From Sideroxyarcus emersonii (GTDB lineage Bacteria > Pseudomonadota > Gammaproteobacteria > Burkholderiales > Gallionellaceae): 64,000 bases of DNA. How positions within the stretch are numbered: the stretch's first letter is position 1; every line of letters starts with the position of its first letter. The notes beneath the pieces were generated by a model, which was given only the letters and a program-made list of their open reading frames with translations, searched no databases and was not told the origin of the DNA. This document shows positions 20,216 through 31,202 of this stretch, one piece after another. The translations under genes and the position numbers were made by a program. The stretch covers positions 1,549,001 through 1,613,000 of the forward strand of contig NZ_AP023423.1 of NCBI RefSeq assembly GCF_021654335.1, written 5' to 3'.

Positions 20216-20292
20216 TGGCGGAGTGGACGGGACTCGAACCCGCGACCCCCGGCGTGACAGGCCGGTATTCTAACCAACTGAACTACCACTCC
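20216..20292 (-). tRNA. tRNA-Asp (anticodon GUC), CCA encoded
   Basis: A 77-nt cloverleaf. Acceptor GGAGTGG pairs with CCACTCC, the anticodon arm CCGGCCTGTCACGCCGG holds GTC, the T arm is GCGGGTTCGAGTCCCGT, and CCA is encoded. Confidence 0.96.
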
Positions 20293-20316
20293 ATGAACCT
20301 AAAAACCAACAATCTC

Positions 20317-20392
20317 TGGTGGGTGCTGACGGGATCGAACCGCCGACAATCGCCTTGTAAGGGCGGTGCTCTACCAGCTGAGCTAAGCACCC
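20317..20392 (-). tRNA. tRNA-Val (anticodon UAC), CCA encoded
   Basis: A 76-nt cloverleaf. Acceptor GGGTGCT pairs with AGCACCC, the anticodon arm holds TAC (CCCTTACAAGG), the T arm is GGCGGTTCGATCCCGTC, and CCA is encoded. Its 5' end is only 11 bp from the hupB stop codon. Confidence 0.96.
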
Positions 20393-20403
20393 GACAAAGA
20401 TTG

Positions 20404-20679
20404 CTAGTTTACAGCATCTTTCAGACCTTTGCCAGCGCGAAATTTCGGAACCTTCGCAGCTTTGATTTTAATCGTTGCGCCAGTGCGGGGATTGCGGCCG
20501 TTTCGTGCAGCACGCTTACCGACATAGAAAGTGCCAAAACCAACCAAGCTGACGAGTTCGCCCTTCTTCAGGGATTTCTTGATGGATTCAATAGTCGCGT
20601 CCAGCGCTCTACCTGCAGCGGCCTTGGAAATGTCAGCGGATTTTGCAATTGCTTCGATCAGATCAGATTTATTACTCAC
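20404..20679 (-). CDS. hupB: DNA-binding protein HU-beta
   Basis: A 91-residue nucleoid protein that binds and bends DNA as a dimer. The sequence [20 protein letters not shown], the hinge GFGTFYV and the DNA-binding arm [12 protein letters not shown] are classic HU. Translation starts at GTG (20679) with AAAGGGGA upstream. It follows lon, as in many proteobacteria, but has its own strong promoter and is followed at once by two tRNA genes. Confidence 0.95.
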   Translation of the reverse strand: MSNKSDLIEAIAKSADISKAAAGRALDATIESIKKSLKKGELVSLVGFGTFYVGKRAARNGRNPRTGATIKIKAAKVPKFRAGKGLKDAVN

Positions 20680-20730
20680 GCGATTCCCCTTTGCTTGTTA
20701 GTTGAGAACACAGGAAAGCCCTGCAGCGGC

Positions 20731-20759
20731 TTTATATCAAGGGTTTTTGAGTGGGTCAA
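20731..20759 (-). promoter_or_regulatory. Promoter of hupB
   Basis: On the minus strand TTGACC (20759-20754) and TATAAA (20736-20731) are separated by exactly 17 bp. The -10 lies 51 bp before the GTG start. Confidence 0.75.
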
Positions 20760-20806
20760 GCAATTGCAAAAAATTTCCAAGCATACCGACACCGCGCCAA
20801 CCCGCG

Positions 20807-23224
20807 TCAATGCTTGATTGCAGCCGATGCTCCTGTTTCGCTTATCACTGCGGGAGATGATACCGCTACTGCTTCCGGCTCCGGCAACGGCTCTGGCGTG
20901 CGCTCCAGCGCCATCTCCAGCACTTGCTCTATCCATTTAACCGGATGAATATCCAGTTTGTTTTTCACGTTATCAGGTATCTCGACCAGATCCTTGGTGT
21001 TCTCTTCCGGGATCAGCACGACCTTGATGCCTCCGCGCTGAGCGGCCAGCAGCTTCTCTTTCAGGCCGCCGATCGGCAACACTTCGCCACGCAAGGTGAT
21101 CTCGCCGGTCATTGCAACATCCGCACGCACCGGGATGCCGGTCAAGGCCGACACCATCGCGGTACAGATTCCGATACCGGCGCTGGGGCCATCCTTCGGT
21201 GTCGCACCTTCGGGTAAGTGGATATGCAGATCGCTCTTCTCGTAAAAGTTCTCGGCGATACCCAATGTCCGCGCACGACTGCGCACAACGCTCAAGGCGG
21301 CCTGAATCGACTCCTGCATCACCTCGCCCAGCTTGCCGGTAGTAGTGGTTTTGCCCTTGCCCGGCAACACGGCAGTTTCGATGGTCAGCAATTCACCGCC
21401 GACTTCAGTCCATGCCAGACCCGTGACCTGGCCGACCTGGTTTGTCTTCTCTGCGATGCCATAGCTGTAGCGGCGCACTCCCAGATACTTGTCCAGGTTG
21501 CGGGCATTGATCGTAACCTTGTTGTCGCGCCCTTTCAGCAAGAGCGACTTCACCACCTTGCGGCAGATCTTGGATAATTCGCGCTCCAGGCTGCGCACCC
21601 CTGCTTCGCGCGTGTAATAGCGAAGGATGTCGCGGATCGCGCTTTCGGAAACGCTGATCTCCTCTTCCTTGAGGCCATTGTTCTTGATGGCCTTGGGCAG
21701 CAGGTAACGGGTGGCGATGTTGACCTTCTCGTCTTCGGTGTAACTGGAGACGTGAATCACTTCCATGCGATCCAGCAATGGCGCAGGGATGTTCATGCTG
21801 TTGGAAGTGGCAACGAACATCACGTCGGACAAGTCGTATTCGACTTCGACGTAGTGATCGACAAAAGTATGGTTCTGCTCGGGATCGAGCACTTCCAGCA
21901 ACGCGGACGAGGGATCACCGCGGAAATCCATGCCCATCTTGTCCACTTCATCGAGCAGGAAGAGCGGATTCTTCACCCCGACCTTGCTCATGTTCTGCAA
22001 TATCTTGCCGGGCATGGAACCGATGTAAGTGCGGCGATGCCCGCGTATCTCCGATTCGTCGCGCACGCCGCCGAGGGACATCCTCACGAATTTGCGGTTG
22101 GTGGCCCGGGCAATGGACTGCCCCAGCGAAGTTTTTCCCACGCCCGGAGGGCCGACCAGGCAAAGGATAGGCGCCTTCATCTTGCTCACGCGTTGCTGCA
22201 CGGCAAGATATTCAACGATGCGCTCTTTAACCTTGTCCAGCCCGTAATGATCGGCTTCCAGCACATCTTCAGCATGCTTGAGATCGGTATCTATCTTGGT
22301 CTTCTTCTTCCAGGGAAGCGAGACGAGCACGTCAATGTAATTGCGCACCACGGTTGCCTCGGCCGACATCGGCGACATCAGGCGCAACTTCTTCAATTCC
22401 GCTTCCGCCTTGGCGCGCGCATCCTTCGGCATGTGCGCGGCCTTGATCTTTTTCTCGACCTCTTCGATATCCGCGCCGTCTTCGCCTTCACCCAGCTCCT
22501 TCTGGATCGCCTTGACCTGCTCGTTCAGGTAATACTCGCGCTGGCTCTTTTCCATCTGGCGCTTGACTCGCCCGCGAATGCGCTTCTCGACCTGCATGAT
22601 GTCCAGTTCGGCCTCCAGCAGGCCAAGCAGGTGTTCAAGGCGCTGACGCACATCGAATATCTCCAGCACTTCCTGCTTCTGTTCCAGTTTGAGCGGCAAG
22701 TGCGCGGCGATGGTGTCGGCCAGACGGCCGGCATCGTCAATCCCCGCCAGCGAAGTCAGGATCTCCGGCGGTATCTTCTTGTTCAGTTTTACGTATTGAT
22801 CAAACTGGTTGATCAGGGCGCGGCGCATCGCTTCCGCCTCATGCCCGATCTCCTCGTCGATCGGCACCGGCTGTATTTCCGCATCCAGATGAGACTTGTC
22901 GTCGAATATGCGCAATACCTTGGCGCGCTGCGTACCTTCAACCAATACCTTGACCGTGCCATCCGGCAGCTTCAGCATCTGCAGGATATTGGCGATACTG
23001 CCGATGCGATAGATGTCCTCGGTCGCCGGCTCGTCCTTGGCAGCCGATTTTTGCGCCACCAATACGATGCTCTTGCCAGCCTCCATGGCTGCCTCCAGCG
23101 CCTTGATGGACTTGGCTCGGCCGACGAACAGCGGAATGACCATATGCGGAAATACCACCACGTCGCGCAAGGGCAGTAGTGGGAACAGGTCAGCTGATGT
23201 AGAGATAGGATCGTTTTCGGCCAT
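20807..23224 (-). CDS. lon: ATP-dependent protease Lon
   Basis: An 805-residue AAA+ serine protease that degrades misfolded and regulatory proteins in the cytoplasm. The N-terminal LonN domain ([21 protein letters not shown]), AAA+ domain with Walker [12 protein letters not shown], and the protease domain with the catalytic Ser of KDGPSAGIG and a downstream Lys ([10 protein letters not shown]) are in order. The C-terminus carries an extra tail of about 25 Pro/Ala-rich residues. Confidence 0.96.
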   Translation of the reverse strand: MAENDPISTSADLFPLLPLRDVVVFPHMVIPLFVGRAKSIKALEAAMEAGKSIVLVAQKSAAKDEPATEDIYRIGSIANILQMLKLPDGTVKVLVEGTQRAKVLRIFDDKSHLDAEIQPVPIDEEIGHEAEAMRRALINQFDQYVKLNKKIPPEILTSLAGIDDAGRLADTIAAHLPLKLEQKQEVLEIFDVRQRLEHLLGLLEAELDIMQVEKRIRGRVKRQMEKSQREYYLNEQVKAIQKELGEGEDGADIEEVEKKIKAAHMPKDARAKAEAELKKLRLMSPMSAEATVVRNYIDVLVSLPWKKKTKIDTDLKHAEDVLEADHYGLDKVKERIVEYLAVQQRVSKMKAPILCLVGPPGVGKTSLGQSIARATNRKFVRMSLGGVRDESEIRGHRRTYIGSMPGKILQNMSKVGVKNPLFLLDEVDKMGMDFRGDPSSALLEVLDPEQNHTFVDHYVEVEYDLSDVMFVATSNSMNIPAPLLDRMEVIHVSSYTEDEKVNIATRYLLPKAIKNNGLKEEEISVSESAIRDILRYYTREAGVRSLERELSKICRKVVKSLLLKGRDNKVTINARNLDKYLGVRRYSYGIAEKTNQVGQVTGLAWTEVGGELLTIETAVLPGKGKTTTTGKLGEVMQESIQAALSVVRSRARTLGIAENFYEKSDLHIHLPEGATPKDGPSAGIGICTAMVSALTGIPVRADVAMTGEITLRGEVLPIGGLKEKLLAAQRGGIKVVLIPEENTKDLVEIPDNVKNKLDIHPVKWIEQVLEMALERTPEPLPEPEAVAVSSPAVISETGASAAIKH

Positions 23225-23308
23225 GATTCGGGACTCTCAAAGTTTGGGGAGTGACGGTGATATGGGGACAGGACCCCGTAATTCAAGTCCTGCCCGCCAG
23301 GGCCGTCG

Positions 23309-24565
23309 TTACGCCACCTTGGGCGTATCAGCGTACATCACGATGGGTTTGATTTCGCCGGCGCTATTCTCGTCCAGCACCACCTTGCTCACGTTCTCCT
23401 CCGAAGGCAGGTCGAACATGATGTCCAATAGCGCATTTTCGAGGATCGAACGCAATCCGCGCGCACCGGTCTTGCGTGCCAGCGCCTTTTTGGCAATCAC
23501 ATTCAATACGCCTTCGCGGAATTCCAGCTCCACACCTTCCATCGAAAACAGCTTCTGGTATTGCTTGGTCAGCGCATTCTTGGGTTCGGTCAGTATCTGC
23601 ATCAATGCAGCCTCATCCAGCCCTTCCAGGGTCGCCACCACCGGCAAGCGGCCGACGAACTCGGGGATCAGGCCGAACTTGATCAGGTCTTCCGGTTCGA
23701 CATCGCGCAGCACTGCGCCAATATCCTTGCTGTCTTCACGCTTGGCCAGATTGGCCGAGAAGCCGATTCCGGCCTTCTCGGAACGATTGCGGATCACCTT
23801 TTCCAAGCCGTCGAACGCACCGCCGCAGATGAACAGGATGTTGCTGGTATCGACTTGCAGGAACTCGGTATTCGGATGCTTGCGTCCGCCTTGCGGAGGA
23901 ATCGATGCCTTGGTCCCTTCGATCAGCTTGAGCAAGGCCTGCTGCACGCCCTCGCCCGAGACGTCCCGCGTGATCGATGGATTGTCGGATTTGCGCGAGA
24001 TCTTGTCGATTTCGTCGATGTAGACGATACCGCGCTGCGCCCGCTCCACATCGTAGTCGCAGGCCTGCAGCAGCTTCTGGATGATGTTCTCGACGTCCTC
24101 GCCGACATAGCCTGCCTCGGTCAGGGTGGTGGCATCCGCCATGACGAAAGGTACGTTGAGCAGCCTTGCAAGCGTCTGCGCCAGCAGGGTCTTGCCCGAT
24201 CCTGTTGGACCCACCAGGAGTATGTTGCTCTTGGCCAGCTCCACACCGTCCGCATCCGTGCTCCGCAGGCGCTTGTAGTGGTTGTACACCGCCACCGACA
24301 ATATCTTCTTCGCCTGGCGCTGGCCGATGACATATTCATCCAGCCTGGCGCATATCTCGTGCGGGACCGGCAGGTCATTCTTGTCGGTCTTTTCCGCACC
24401 GATGCTGCTTTGCGTTTCTTCGCGGATGATGTCGTTGCACAGCGCGATGCACTCGTCGCACACGAACACCGACGGCCCCGCAATCAACTTGCGCACCTCG
24501 TGCTGGCTCTTCCCGCAGAACGAGCAGTACAGCAGTTTGTCACCCTTGTTCTTATCCGACGTCAT
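23309..24565 (-). CDS. clpX: ClpXP unfoldase subunit ClpX
   Basis: A 418-residue AAA+ unfoldase that feeds substrates to ClpP. The zinc-binding domain (CSFCGKSQ ... CDECIALC) precedes Walker [13 protein letters not shown] and the sensor regions. The ATG at 24565 is chosen because GGAGGT precedes it by four bases. An upstream ATG at 24598 would add 11 residues before the standard N-terminus. Confidence 0.96.
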   Translation of the reverse strand: MTSDKNKGDKLLYCSFCGKSQHEVRKLIAGPSVFVCDECIALCNDIIREETQSSIGAEKTDKNDLPVPHEICARLDEYVIGQRQAKKILSVAVYNHYKRLRSTDADGVELAKSNILLVGPTGSGKTLLAQTLARLLNVPFVMADATTLTEAGYVGEDVENIIQKLLQACDYDVERAQRGIVYIDEIDKISRKSDNPSITRDVSGEGVQQALLKLIEGTKASIPPQGGRKHPNTEFLQVDTSNILFICGGAFDGLEKVIRNRSEKAGIGFSANLAKREDSKDIGAVLRDVEPEDLIKFGLIPEFVGRLPVVATLEGLDEAALMQILTEPKNALTKQYQKLFSMEGVELEFREGVLNVIAKKALARKTGARGLRSILENALLDIMFDLPSEENVSKVVLDENSAGEIKPIVMYADTPKVA

Positions 24566-24607
24566 TTGCACCTCCGCTCCGAAATTATCGGCAGCCAACC
24601 AAATTAC

Positions 24608-25234
24608 TTAAACCCGCTTGTCCAGTACCTGATCCACCAGGCCATATTCCATCGCCTCCTTTGCGGTCAGGAAGTTGTCCCGCTCGCTGTCGCGCGCGAT
24701 CTCCTCGACGGTGCGTCCGGTATGCTGGGCCATCAGGGTATACAGGCGCTCGCGCAGGCTCAGGATGTACTTGGCATGGATCTCGATGTCCGAAGCCTGG
24801 CCACGGAACCCGCCCAGCGGCTGATGGATCATCACGGTTGAATTCGGCAATGCGAAACGCTTGCCCTTCGCGCCTGCCTGCAGCAGGAAGGCGCCCATCG
24901 ATGCAGCCATGCCGATGCACAGCGTGGAGACCTGGGGCTTGATGAACTGCATGGTGTCGTAGATCGCCATGCCCGCAGAGATGGATCCGCCCGGCGAATT
25001 GATGTAGAAGTGGATATCCTTGTCCGGATTCTCAGATTCCAGGAACAGCATCTGCGCAACGATCAGGTTGGCAGTATGGTCGTTGACTTCGCCCACCAGA
25101 AACACCACGCGCTCCTTGAGCAGACGCGAATAGATGTCATAGGCACGCTCGCCGCGTCCGCTGCTCTCGACCACCATCGGGATCATGCCGATGTCTTGCG
25201 GTTCCATCGTTTGCCTGGTGGAATCATTCAGCAT
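24608..25234 (-). CDS. clpP: ATP-dependent Clp protease proteolytic subunit ClpP
   Basis: A 208-residue serine peptidase that assembles into a 14-mer with ClpX. The catalytic triad is Ser112 (GMAASMGAF), His137 (MIHQPLGG) and Asp186 (SERDNF). Start at 25234 leaves only two bases after the tig stop, so tig-clpP-clpX form one unit. The first 12 residues are probably a propeptide. Confidence 0.96.
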   Translation of the reverse strand: MLNDSTRQTMEPQDIGMIPMVVESSGRGERAYDIYSRLLKERVVFLVGEVNDHTANLIVAQMLFLESENPDKDIHFYINSPGGSISAGMAIYDTMQFIKPQVSTLCIGMAASMGAFLLQAGAKGKRFALPNSTVMIHQPLGGFRGQASDIEIHAKYILSLRERLYTLMAQHTGRTVEEIARDSERDNFLTAKEAMEYGLVDQVLDKRV

Positions 25235-25236
25235 GT

Positions 25237-26541
25237 TCAGTTGCTCCCCATCAATTCGTTGAACGTGGTCGGCTGGTCACTGACCTTGGCTCCCGCCATC
25301 ACCCATGCGACCACGTTGTCTTCCAGCGCCAGATTCTCCACTTCGCGCAGACGCGAAGGATCTCCGTTGTACCAGCGTATCACCTCTTCCGGATGCTCAT
25401 AGCTTTGGGCGTATTCCTGTACCAGTGCATTCACCTGCTCCGGCTTCGCATTCAGACTGTGCTTCTTCACCAACTCAGCCAGAATCAGGCCCAGTTTCAC
25501 GCGCTTGGTCGCACGTTCAACGAACAGATCCGCCGGCAACTGCATGCCTTTCGGAAGCTTGATGCCGCGCGCTTCCATATCCTGCCTCGCCTGGTGCATC
25601 AGATTCTGCGCCTCGCTTTCCAACAGGGATTGGGGCACCTCCAGCTCTGCAACCTTGAGCAGCACCTCCATCGCGTTGTCTTTGTTGCGCACTTTCACCC
25701 GGCGCGCCGCCTCGCGGCCGATGTTGTCGCGAATCTCGGCCTTGAGCCTGGCCACATCGCCATCCGCCACCCCCATGGATTTGGCGAACTCGGCATCCAC
25801 TTCAGGCAGATGCGCCGCTTCGACCGCATGCACGGTGATGGTGAAGGTGACTTGTTTGCCCGCCACATCCTTGCCGTGATAATCGGCCGGGAAAGTCATG
25901 TCGAACGCCTTGGTCTCTCCAGCCTTCATACCGACGATCGCCTTTTCGAAATCCGGCAGCATGCGCCCTGCCCCCAGCACGAATGCGAAATCCTTGCCCG
26001 TACCGCCCTCGAACAGCTCGCCGTTCAAGGTACCGCTGAAATCGATACGCACCTGGTCGTCGTTCTGCGCGGCACGATCTGTTTTCTTGAACGTGGCGCG
26101 CTGCTTGCGCATGGTATTGATCGTCTCCTCCACATCGGCATCGCTCAGCGTGAATACGACGCGGTTGACGGTTTCGCCGGAGATGTCGCCGATAACGACA
26201 TCCGGATAGACCTCGAAGGTCGCGCTGTATTCGATCTGCGGTGCGTTCAGATCCGCAGTCTTGATCTCGAACTGCGGATAGCCTGCGACCTGCAGCTTAT
26301 TGGAGATGGCAGCCTCGGCGAACGAGCGCTGCAGGCTCTCGCCCAGCACTTCCTGCTGCACCGATGCTCCATATTGCTGTTCCAGCACCTTGTATGGCAC
26401 CTTGCCCGGGCGGAAACCGTGCACCTTTGCGGTACGGCCTATGCGCTTCAGGCGCGCTTCCATTTCGCCGCGCAATTGTTGTTGGGGGATGGATGCGTTC
26501 AAACGGCGTTGCAATCCACTCAAAGTCTCTACATTTGACAT
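25237..26541 (-). CDS. tig: Trigger factor
   Basis: A 434-residue ribosome-associated chaperone. The ribosome-binding signature is present as [14 protein letters not shown] in the N-terminal domain, followed by the FKBP-type isomerase domain (about residues 150-245, [17 protein letters not shown]) and the helical C-terminal arms. The length is typical. Confidence 0.96.
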   Translation of the reverse strand: MSNVETLSGLQRRLNASIPQQQLRGEMEARLKRIGRTAKVHGFRPGKVPYKVLEQQYGASVQQEVLGESLQRSFAEAAISNKLQVAGYPQFEIKTADLNAPQIEYSATFEVYPDVVIGDISGETVNRVVFTLSDADVEETINTMRKQRATFKKTDRAAQNDDQVRIDFSGTLNGELFEGGTGKDFAFVLGAGRMLPDFEKAIVGMKAGETKAFDMTFPADYHGKDVAGKQVTFTITVHAVEAAHLPEVDAEFAKSMGVADGDVARLKAEIRDNIGREAARRVKVRNKDNAMEVLLKVAELEVPQSLLESEAQNLMHQARQDMEARGIKLPKGMQLPADLFVERATKRVKLGLILAELVKKHSLNAKPEQVNALVQEYAQSYEHPEEVIRWYNGDPSRLREVENLALEDNVVAWVMAGAKVSDQPTTFNELMGSN

Positions 26542-26611
26542 ACTGACACTTCCTTTGAATTAAGCAGGCTTCACAAATCGGATATCGCAGGTCTCAATGA
26601 TACATGAAACG

Positions 26612-26629
26612 GGACGGGAAGGCCCGTCC
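26612..26629 (-). terminator. Possible terminator of the glycogen operon
   Basis: Perfect stem GGACGGG / CCCGTCC with a four-base loop, starting seven bases after the glgP stop. The T run on the minus strand is short (CGTTTC), so termination may be weak. Confidence 0.4.
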
Positions 26630-26635
26630 GTCCGC

Positions 26636-29140
26636 TCACTCGGCATGCGCAGGCACTTGACTCAGCTGCCAGATGTCGCGGTTGTAATCGAGGATGGTAC
26701 GATCACTGGAGAATTTGCCGCTGGCTGCTGAATTCAGGATACTCATGCGCGTCCAGCGCTCTCGGTCGCGATAAACCTCCGCCACCTTGCGCTGGGCGTC
26801 CACGAAACCGCGAAAATCGGCTGCCGTCAGCCATGGATCGTTCGGGCTCAGAATGGACTGGACGATGGGGTCGAATAACCCCGGCTCGAACAGGTTGAAA
26901 TGTCCGCTTTCCAGCAGGTGCATGACCCGCGCCAGGTCGGCATCGGCAGCGACGATGGAAGCGGGATCGTAGCTTCCCCGAGCCGCCTCCACCTGACCTG
27001 CGGTCAACCCGAACAGGAAGAAATTTTTTTCGCCCACTTCCTCGCGGATCTCGATGTTCGCGCCATCCAGCGTGCCGATGGTGATGGCACCGTTCATCAT
27101 GAACTTCATGTTGCCCGTACCCGACGCTTCCTTGCCTGCCGTCGATATCTGCTCGGACAGGTCGGCCGCCGGGCAGATGACCTCCATCGCCGAGACGCAA
27201 TAATCGGGCAGGAAGGCGAGTCGCAACCGCCCTTGCGTGGCGGGATCGTGATTGACGACCTCAGCCACTGCCGTGACCAGCCTGATGATGCGTTTCGCCA
27301 TGGCATAGCCAGGCGCGGCCTTGCCGCCGATCAGCACGCAGCGCGGCGTCCAGTCGGCGACATCGCCGCGCTTGATGCGATCATATAGATGGATCACATG
27401 CAGCACATTGAGCAACTGGCGCTTGTATTCATGGATGCGCTTCACCTGCACATCGAACATCGCCGCCGGATCGAACTCCACGCCGCAATCGCGAGCGACC
27501 GTGTCTGCCAGCCGCCGCTTGTTTGCCTGCTTGATCTGGCGCCACTCGGCGCGGAACTCGCTGTCGTCGGCGAACTCGCGCAACGCCGCCAGAGCGGACA
27601 AGTCGGTGCGCCATGCTTCTCCGATGCTGCGGTCGATCAGTGCGCTCAACAGCGGATTGCTCGAAGCCAGCCAGCGCCGGGGCGTCACCCCGTTGGTCTT
27701 GTTGTTGAATTTCCCGGGCCACAGCTCGAAGAAATCACGGAACAGATGCTGCTGCAGCAACTCGGAATGCAGGGCCGCCACACCGTTAACCGAATGGCAC
27801 GCCACCACGGCCAGATAGGCCATGCGTATCTGCGGGATATCGCCTTCCTCGATGATCGACATGCGGCGCTGCCGATCGGTATCGCCAGGCCAGCGCAGCG
27901 ATACCTCTTCCGTGAAGCGGGCGTTGATCTCGTAGATGATATCGAGCAGGCGCGGCAGCAAGCGTCCGAACATGCCCACCGGCCAGCGCTCCAATGCCTC
28001 GGGCAGCAGCGTATGGTTGGTATAGGCCATGGTGCCCGCAGTGATGTGCCACGCCTCGTCCCAGCCCAGTCCATGTTCGTCCATCAGCAGGCGCATCAAT
28101 TCCGGCACCGCGCAGGTCGGATGGGTATCGTTCAGCTGGAAACAGCTCTTTTCCGCAAAATCCGAGAAGTCGTCGCCATGTTTGTGCACCCATTGCCGCA
28201 ATACGTCCTGCAAGCTCGCCGACGCCAGGAAATATTGCTGGCGCAGACGCAGCTCCTTGCCATTCTCGCTCGCATCATTCGGGTACAGCACCATGGTGAT
28301 ATGTTCCGCTGCGTTTTTCGCCGCGACTGCCTCGGTGTAGCTGCCGGCATTGAACTCTTCCAGGTCGAACTCTTCCGTCGCTGCCGCCTTCCACAGACGC
28401 AAGGTATTCACCGTGCCGTTGCGATAGCCGGGGATGGGCATGTCGTAGGGAACAGCCACCACGTCCTGCGTATCGATCCAGCGCGCGCGCAGATCGCCGT
28501 CCGGATCGGTATAGAAATCGGAGCGTCCGCCGAACTTGATCCTGACCGCGTATTCCGGCCGCTCGATCTCCCACGGATTGCCGTTGCGCAACCAGTGGTC
28601 CGGTTCTTCCACCTGGCGCCCCTGCTCGATCTTCTGGCGGAACATGCCATACTCATAGCGGATGCCGTAACCGGTCACCGGCAACTGCAACGTCGCACAA
28701 CTATCCAGGAAACAGGCGGCCAGCCGCCCCAGGCCGCCGTTGCCCAGACCCGCATCGCTCTCCAGTTCCTGCACCTCTTCCAGGTCCAGTCCCAGATTGC
28801 GCATCGCCTCGGCACCAGCCCCCGTCAACTCCAGGTTAAGCAGCGCGTTTCCCAGTGCGCGCCCCATCAGGAACTCCAGCGACAGGTAATACGCCTGTTT
28901 GCAACCGGATTCGTCATAAGCCCGCTGGGTCCGGCGCCAGCGTTCCACCAGGCGGTCGCGCAACACCAGCGCGCAGGAGGAATAGACATGGTGCGACGAG
29001 ACGATCGCTTTGTCCCAACCCAATGTGTGGTTGAAGTAACGGCAGAAATCCTCTTCCAGCCCGCCGGCATCCATGCCCAGGGGCGGGATCTTCAGCACAC
29101 TCGGATGCTTGGCAATGAAAGGTTTGTTGACGGTATTCAT
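26636..29140 (-). CDS. glgP: Glycogen/maltodextrin phosphorylase
   Basis: An 834-residue PLP enzyme that releases glucose-1-phosphate from alpha-1,4-glucans. The PLP-lysine context EASGTGNMKFMMNGA and the downstream GTLDGANIEI are diagnostic, and length fits the GlgP/MalP family. It is the last gene of a seven-gene operon that also holds the synthetic genes, so both synthesis and breakdown are encoded together. Confidence 0.95.
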   Translation of the reverse strand: MNTVNKPFIAKHPSVLKIPPLGMDAGGLEEDFCRYFNHTLGWDKAIVSSHHVYSSCALVLRDRLVERWRRTQRAYDESGCKQAYYLSLEFLMGRALGNALLNLELTGAGAEAMRNLGLDLEEVQELESDAGLGNGGLGRLAACFLDSCATLQLPVTGYGIRYEYGMFRQKIEQGRQVEEPDHWLRNGNPWEIERPEYAVRIKFGGRSDFYTDPDGDLRARWIDTQDVVAVPYDMPIPGYRNGTVNTLRLWKAAATEEFDLEEFNAGSYTEAVAAKNAAEHITMVLYPNDASENGKELRLRQQYFLASASLQDVLRQWVHKHGDDFSDFAEKSCFQLNDTHPTCAVPELMRLLMDEHGLGWDEAWHITAGTMAYTNHTLLPEALERWPVGMFGRLLPRLLDIIYEINARFTEEVSLRWPGDTDRQRRMSIIEEGDIPQIRMAYLAVVACHSVNGVAALHSELLQQHLFRDFFELWPGKFNNKTNGVTPRRWLASSNPLLSALIDRSIGEAWRTDLSALAALREFADDSEFRAEWRQIKQANKRRLADTVARDCGVEFDPAAMFDVQVKRIHEYKRQLLNVLHVIHLYDRIKRGDVADWTPRCVLIGGKAAPGYAMAKRIIRLVTAVAEVVNHDPATQGRLRLAFLPDYCVSAMEVICPAADLSEQISTAGKEASGTGNMKFMMNGAITIGTLDGANIEIREEVGEKNFFLFGLTAGQVEAARGSYDPASIVAADADLARVMHLLESGHFNLFEPGLFDPIVQSILSPNDPWLTAADFRGFVDAQRKVAEVYRDRERWTRMSILNSAASGKFSSDRTILDYNRDIWQLSQVPAHAE

Positions 29141-29174
29141 TTACGTTTCCAGTGTGAAAATATCGGCAGGCCGC

Positions 29175-31184
29175 TCAGGCGACGTCGATGCAGAACTCCA
29201 GCGTATCGGTCTGGCTCGTCAATATGCAATCGAATGTCAGCACGACAGCCTGCATGATCTTCTCGAACCCGGCCTCGGATTGCGAAACGCTGAAACTGGG
29301 CAGCGAATGGAGCGCAACAGGACGGCTCACCGAAACCTCGAGTCTGCCGCCCAGCACCGCATCCTCCAGTACGACATGCTGCATCCCGGCAAGTTGCAGC
29401 AATTGGCCGAAGCCGCCCTGGATCTCCCCGCCCACCCTGAACCGGCCGGCAGGACCGTCGCAGCTCGGCATGGCAAGATTGACCACCACCTGGAACACAC
29501 CGCGCGCTACACCGAAGAATCGATAGGCGACATACAGCCGTGAGCCATCCAGCACCACCGATTTGCGCACCCTGCCGTCGCCCAGGGTTGCCTCGAACGT
29601 TGCTGCGGACGCCGTTCCGGCGCTCTCCGACAGCACGTATTGCGGCCTGGTCTCGGCACCGTCTGCCAGCCACTTGTCCAGGAACATCGACTTCTGCTGT
29701 CCGTCGATCGCCATGTCCTCCGGGGTGATCTCATGCTTCCTGCTCATGCGTTCATGCGGATTGGCGATCCCTTCGCCGCCAGGATGCGCACTCGGCTGGG
29801 CATGCACCTTGCGGTGATAATGCTCCTGCGGCATGGCCAGGGTATCGGCAAAATTATGGTTCAGGCGGTAGGCGTCGAATTCGCACAATGCCGCATTGCC
29901 GTCCTGGCGCAGGATCGCCTGCAACACGCCGTTCTGCAGGAATATCTCGTCGTCCCCATCCAGATCGAGATCGGTGGCCAGCATTGGCTGGCGTGGCTCG
30001 GCCGCGTCCAGCAATCCCTCCAGCTTGACGATCGCATTGTAGATGGCGCGGCGCAGATGGGGCAGGTACAGCCCACCGAACAAGCCATGCCAATAGGCAT
30101 CGTTGGCCTGCGCTTCGTACAACGCATTGAGCATCTCCGCTGTCTGCGCGTTTTGCGGCAAGGCATGCAGGCGTCGCGACAGGCTGAGCATGCGCTTGTG
30201 CATCCAGTTCGACTCCGGATAGCGCATGAAAAAGTTCTTCCAGATGCCGCCGCGCAGGAATGCCTTGTTGCGTTCGAAATCGCCGGACGATTTCGACGCC
30301 TGCACCAGGTCGGCATAGTGATGGGCCGCAGGAACCGGCAGCGTCCATTCGTTCATCTCAATATAGGAAGTGGTGGGCAAATAAACCACGCCGTGCGTCT
30401 TTGCGCGGGCATGATAGTCGCAATAACGCTCCGTCCTGATGATGTCGGATGCCAGCACGCCTTCGATGAACTGGGTGAGCCAGCCTCGCTCGTACACCCA
30501 TTGATAGGTTTCGGGCCAGATGCCGAACTTCTCGATGTCGTCGAAATAGATTGCCGCCGGTTCCCCCTCCTCTTTCGCCAGGCTTTCCAGGTAGCTCACC
30601 ACCTCCTGCGCCGGCGAGAACGGCAGGCGGTAGCGCAGTGCCTCCGAAATCGGAAACAGGTCGAGCTGGCGCCCGTTCTCTTCGGTGGTGTAATAGCCGT
30701 CCAGCTCCTTTCCCTCTTTCCCGGCACACAGGAAATGGTAATCGTCCACCGTGGAATAGCGGATGCCCGAATCCGCCAGCGAAGGGACCACGGTCGCCTC
30801 CCACACGCGCTCGGTCAGCCATGCGCCTTGCGGGCGCTGCCCGAGGGTGTGCTCCAGCATGCTCGACATGCGCTGCAGTTGCCCGAGTCGATCGGCCTCC
30901 GGGATCACCGCCAGCACCGGCTCGGTATAACCCGCCCCCACCAGTTCGGCCTGCCCGCGTTGCACCATCTCCTTCAACAGCGCCATGTCGTCCGGGTAGC
31001 GTTCCAGCATGTAATCGAGCAGCCAGCCGCTGACGTGGATGGCGAACCTGAATGCGGGGTAGCGATGCAGCACGCGCAGGAACGGCCCGTAACAACGGAC
31101 ATGCGCCTCGTCCAGCACCGAGGTGAAGTTGCCCACCGGCTGATGGGCATGTACTCCGAGTAACAACGAAATCGATTTGGCCAT
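29175..31184 (-). CDS. GH57 4-alpha-glucanotransferase/amylase-like enzyme
   Basis: A 669-residue GH57 protein with a DUF1926-like C-terminal half. The proposed nucleophile is Glu125 in AWLTERVWE and the acid/base is Asp214 (IYFDDIEKFG), positions almost the same as in the Thermococcus litoralis 4-alpha-glucanotransferase (Glu123/Asp214). HAHQPVGNF near residue 12 is the GH57 start motif. It probably disproportionates or trims malto-oligosaccharides in glycogen turnover. It lies 34 bp upstream of glgP. Confidence 0.85.
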   Translation of the reverse strand: MAKSISLLLGVHAHQPVGNFTSVLDEAHVRCYGPFLRVLHRYPAFRFAIHVSGWLLDYMLERYPDDMALLKEMVQRGQAELVGAGYTEPVLAVIPEADRLGQLQRMSSMLEHTLGQRPQGAWLTERVWEATVVPSLADSGIRYSTVDDYHFLCAGKEGKELDGYYTTEENGRQLDLFPISEALRYRLPFSPAQEVVSYLESLAKEEGEPAAIYFDDIEKFGIWPETYQWVYERGWLTQFIEGVLASDIIRTERYCDYHARAKTHGVVYLPTTSYIEMNEWTLPVPAAHHYADLVQASKSSGDFERNKAFLRGGIWKNFFMRYPESNWMHKRMLSLSRRLHALPQNAQTAEMLNALYEAQANDAYWHGLFGGLYLPHLRRAIYNAIVKLEGLLDAAEPRQPMLATDLDLDGDDEIFLQNGVLQAILRQDGNAALCEFDAYRLNHNFADTLAMPQEHYHRKVHAQPSAHPGGEGIANPHERMSRKHEITPEDMAIDGQQKSMFLDKWLADGAETRPQYVLSESAGTASAATFEATLGDGRVRKSVVLDGSRLYVAYRFFGVARGVFQVVVNLAMPSCDGPAGRFRVGGEIQGGFGQLLQLAGMQHVVLEDAVLGGRLEVSVSRPVALHSLPSFSVSQSEAGFEKIMQAVVLTFDCILTSQTDTLEFCIDVA

Positions 31185-31202
31185 GCTCTACTCCATCAAT
31201 GA

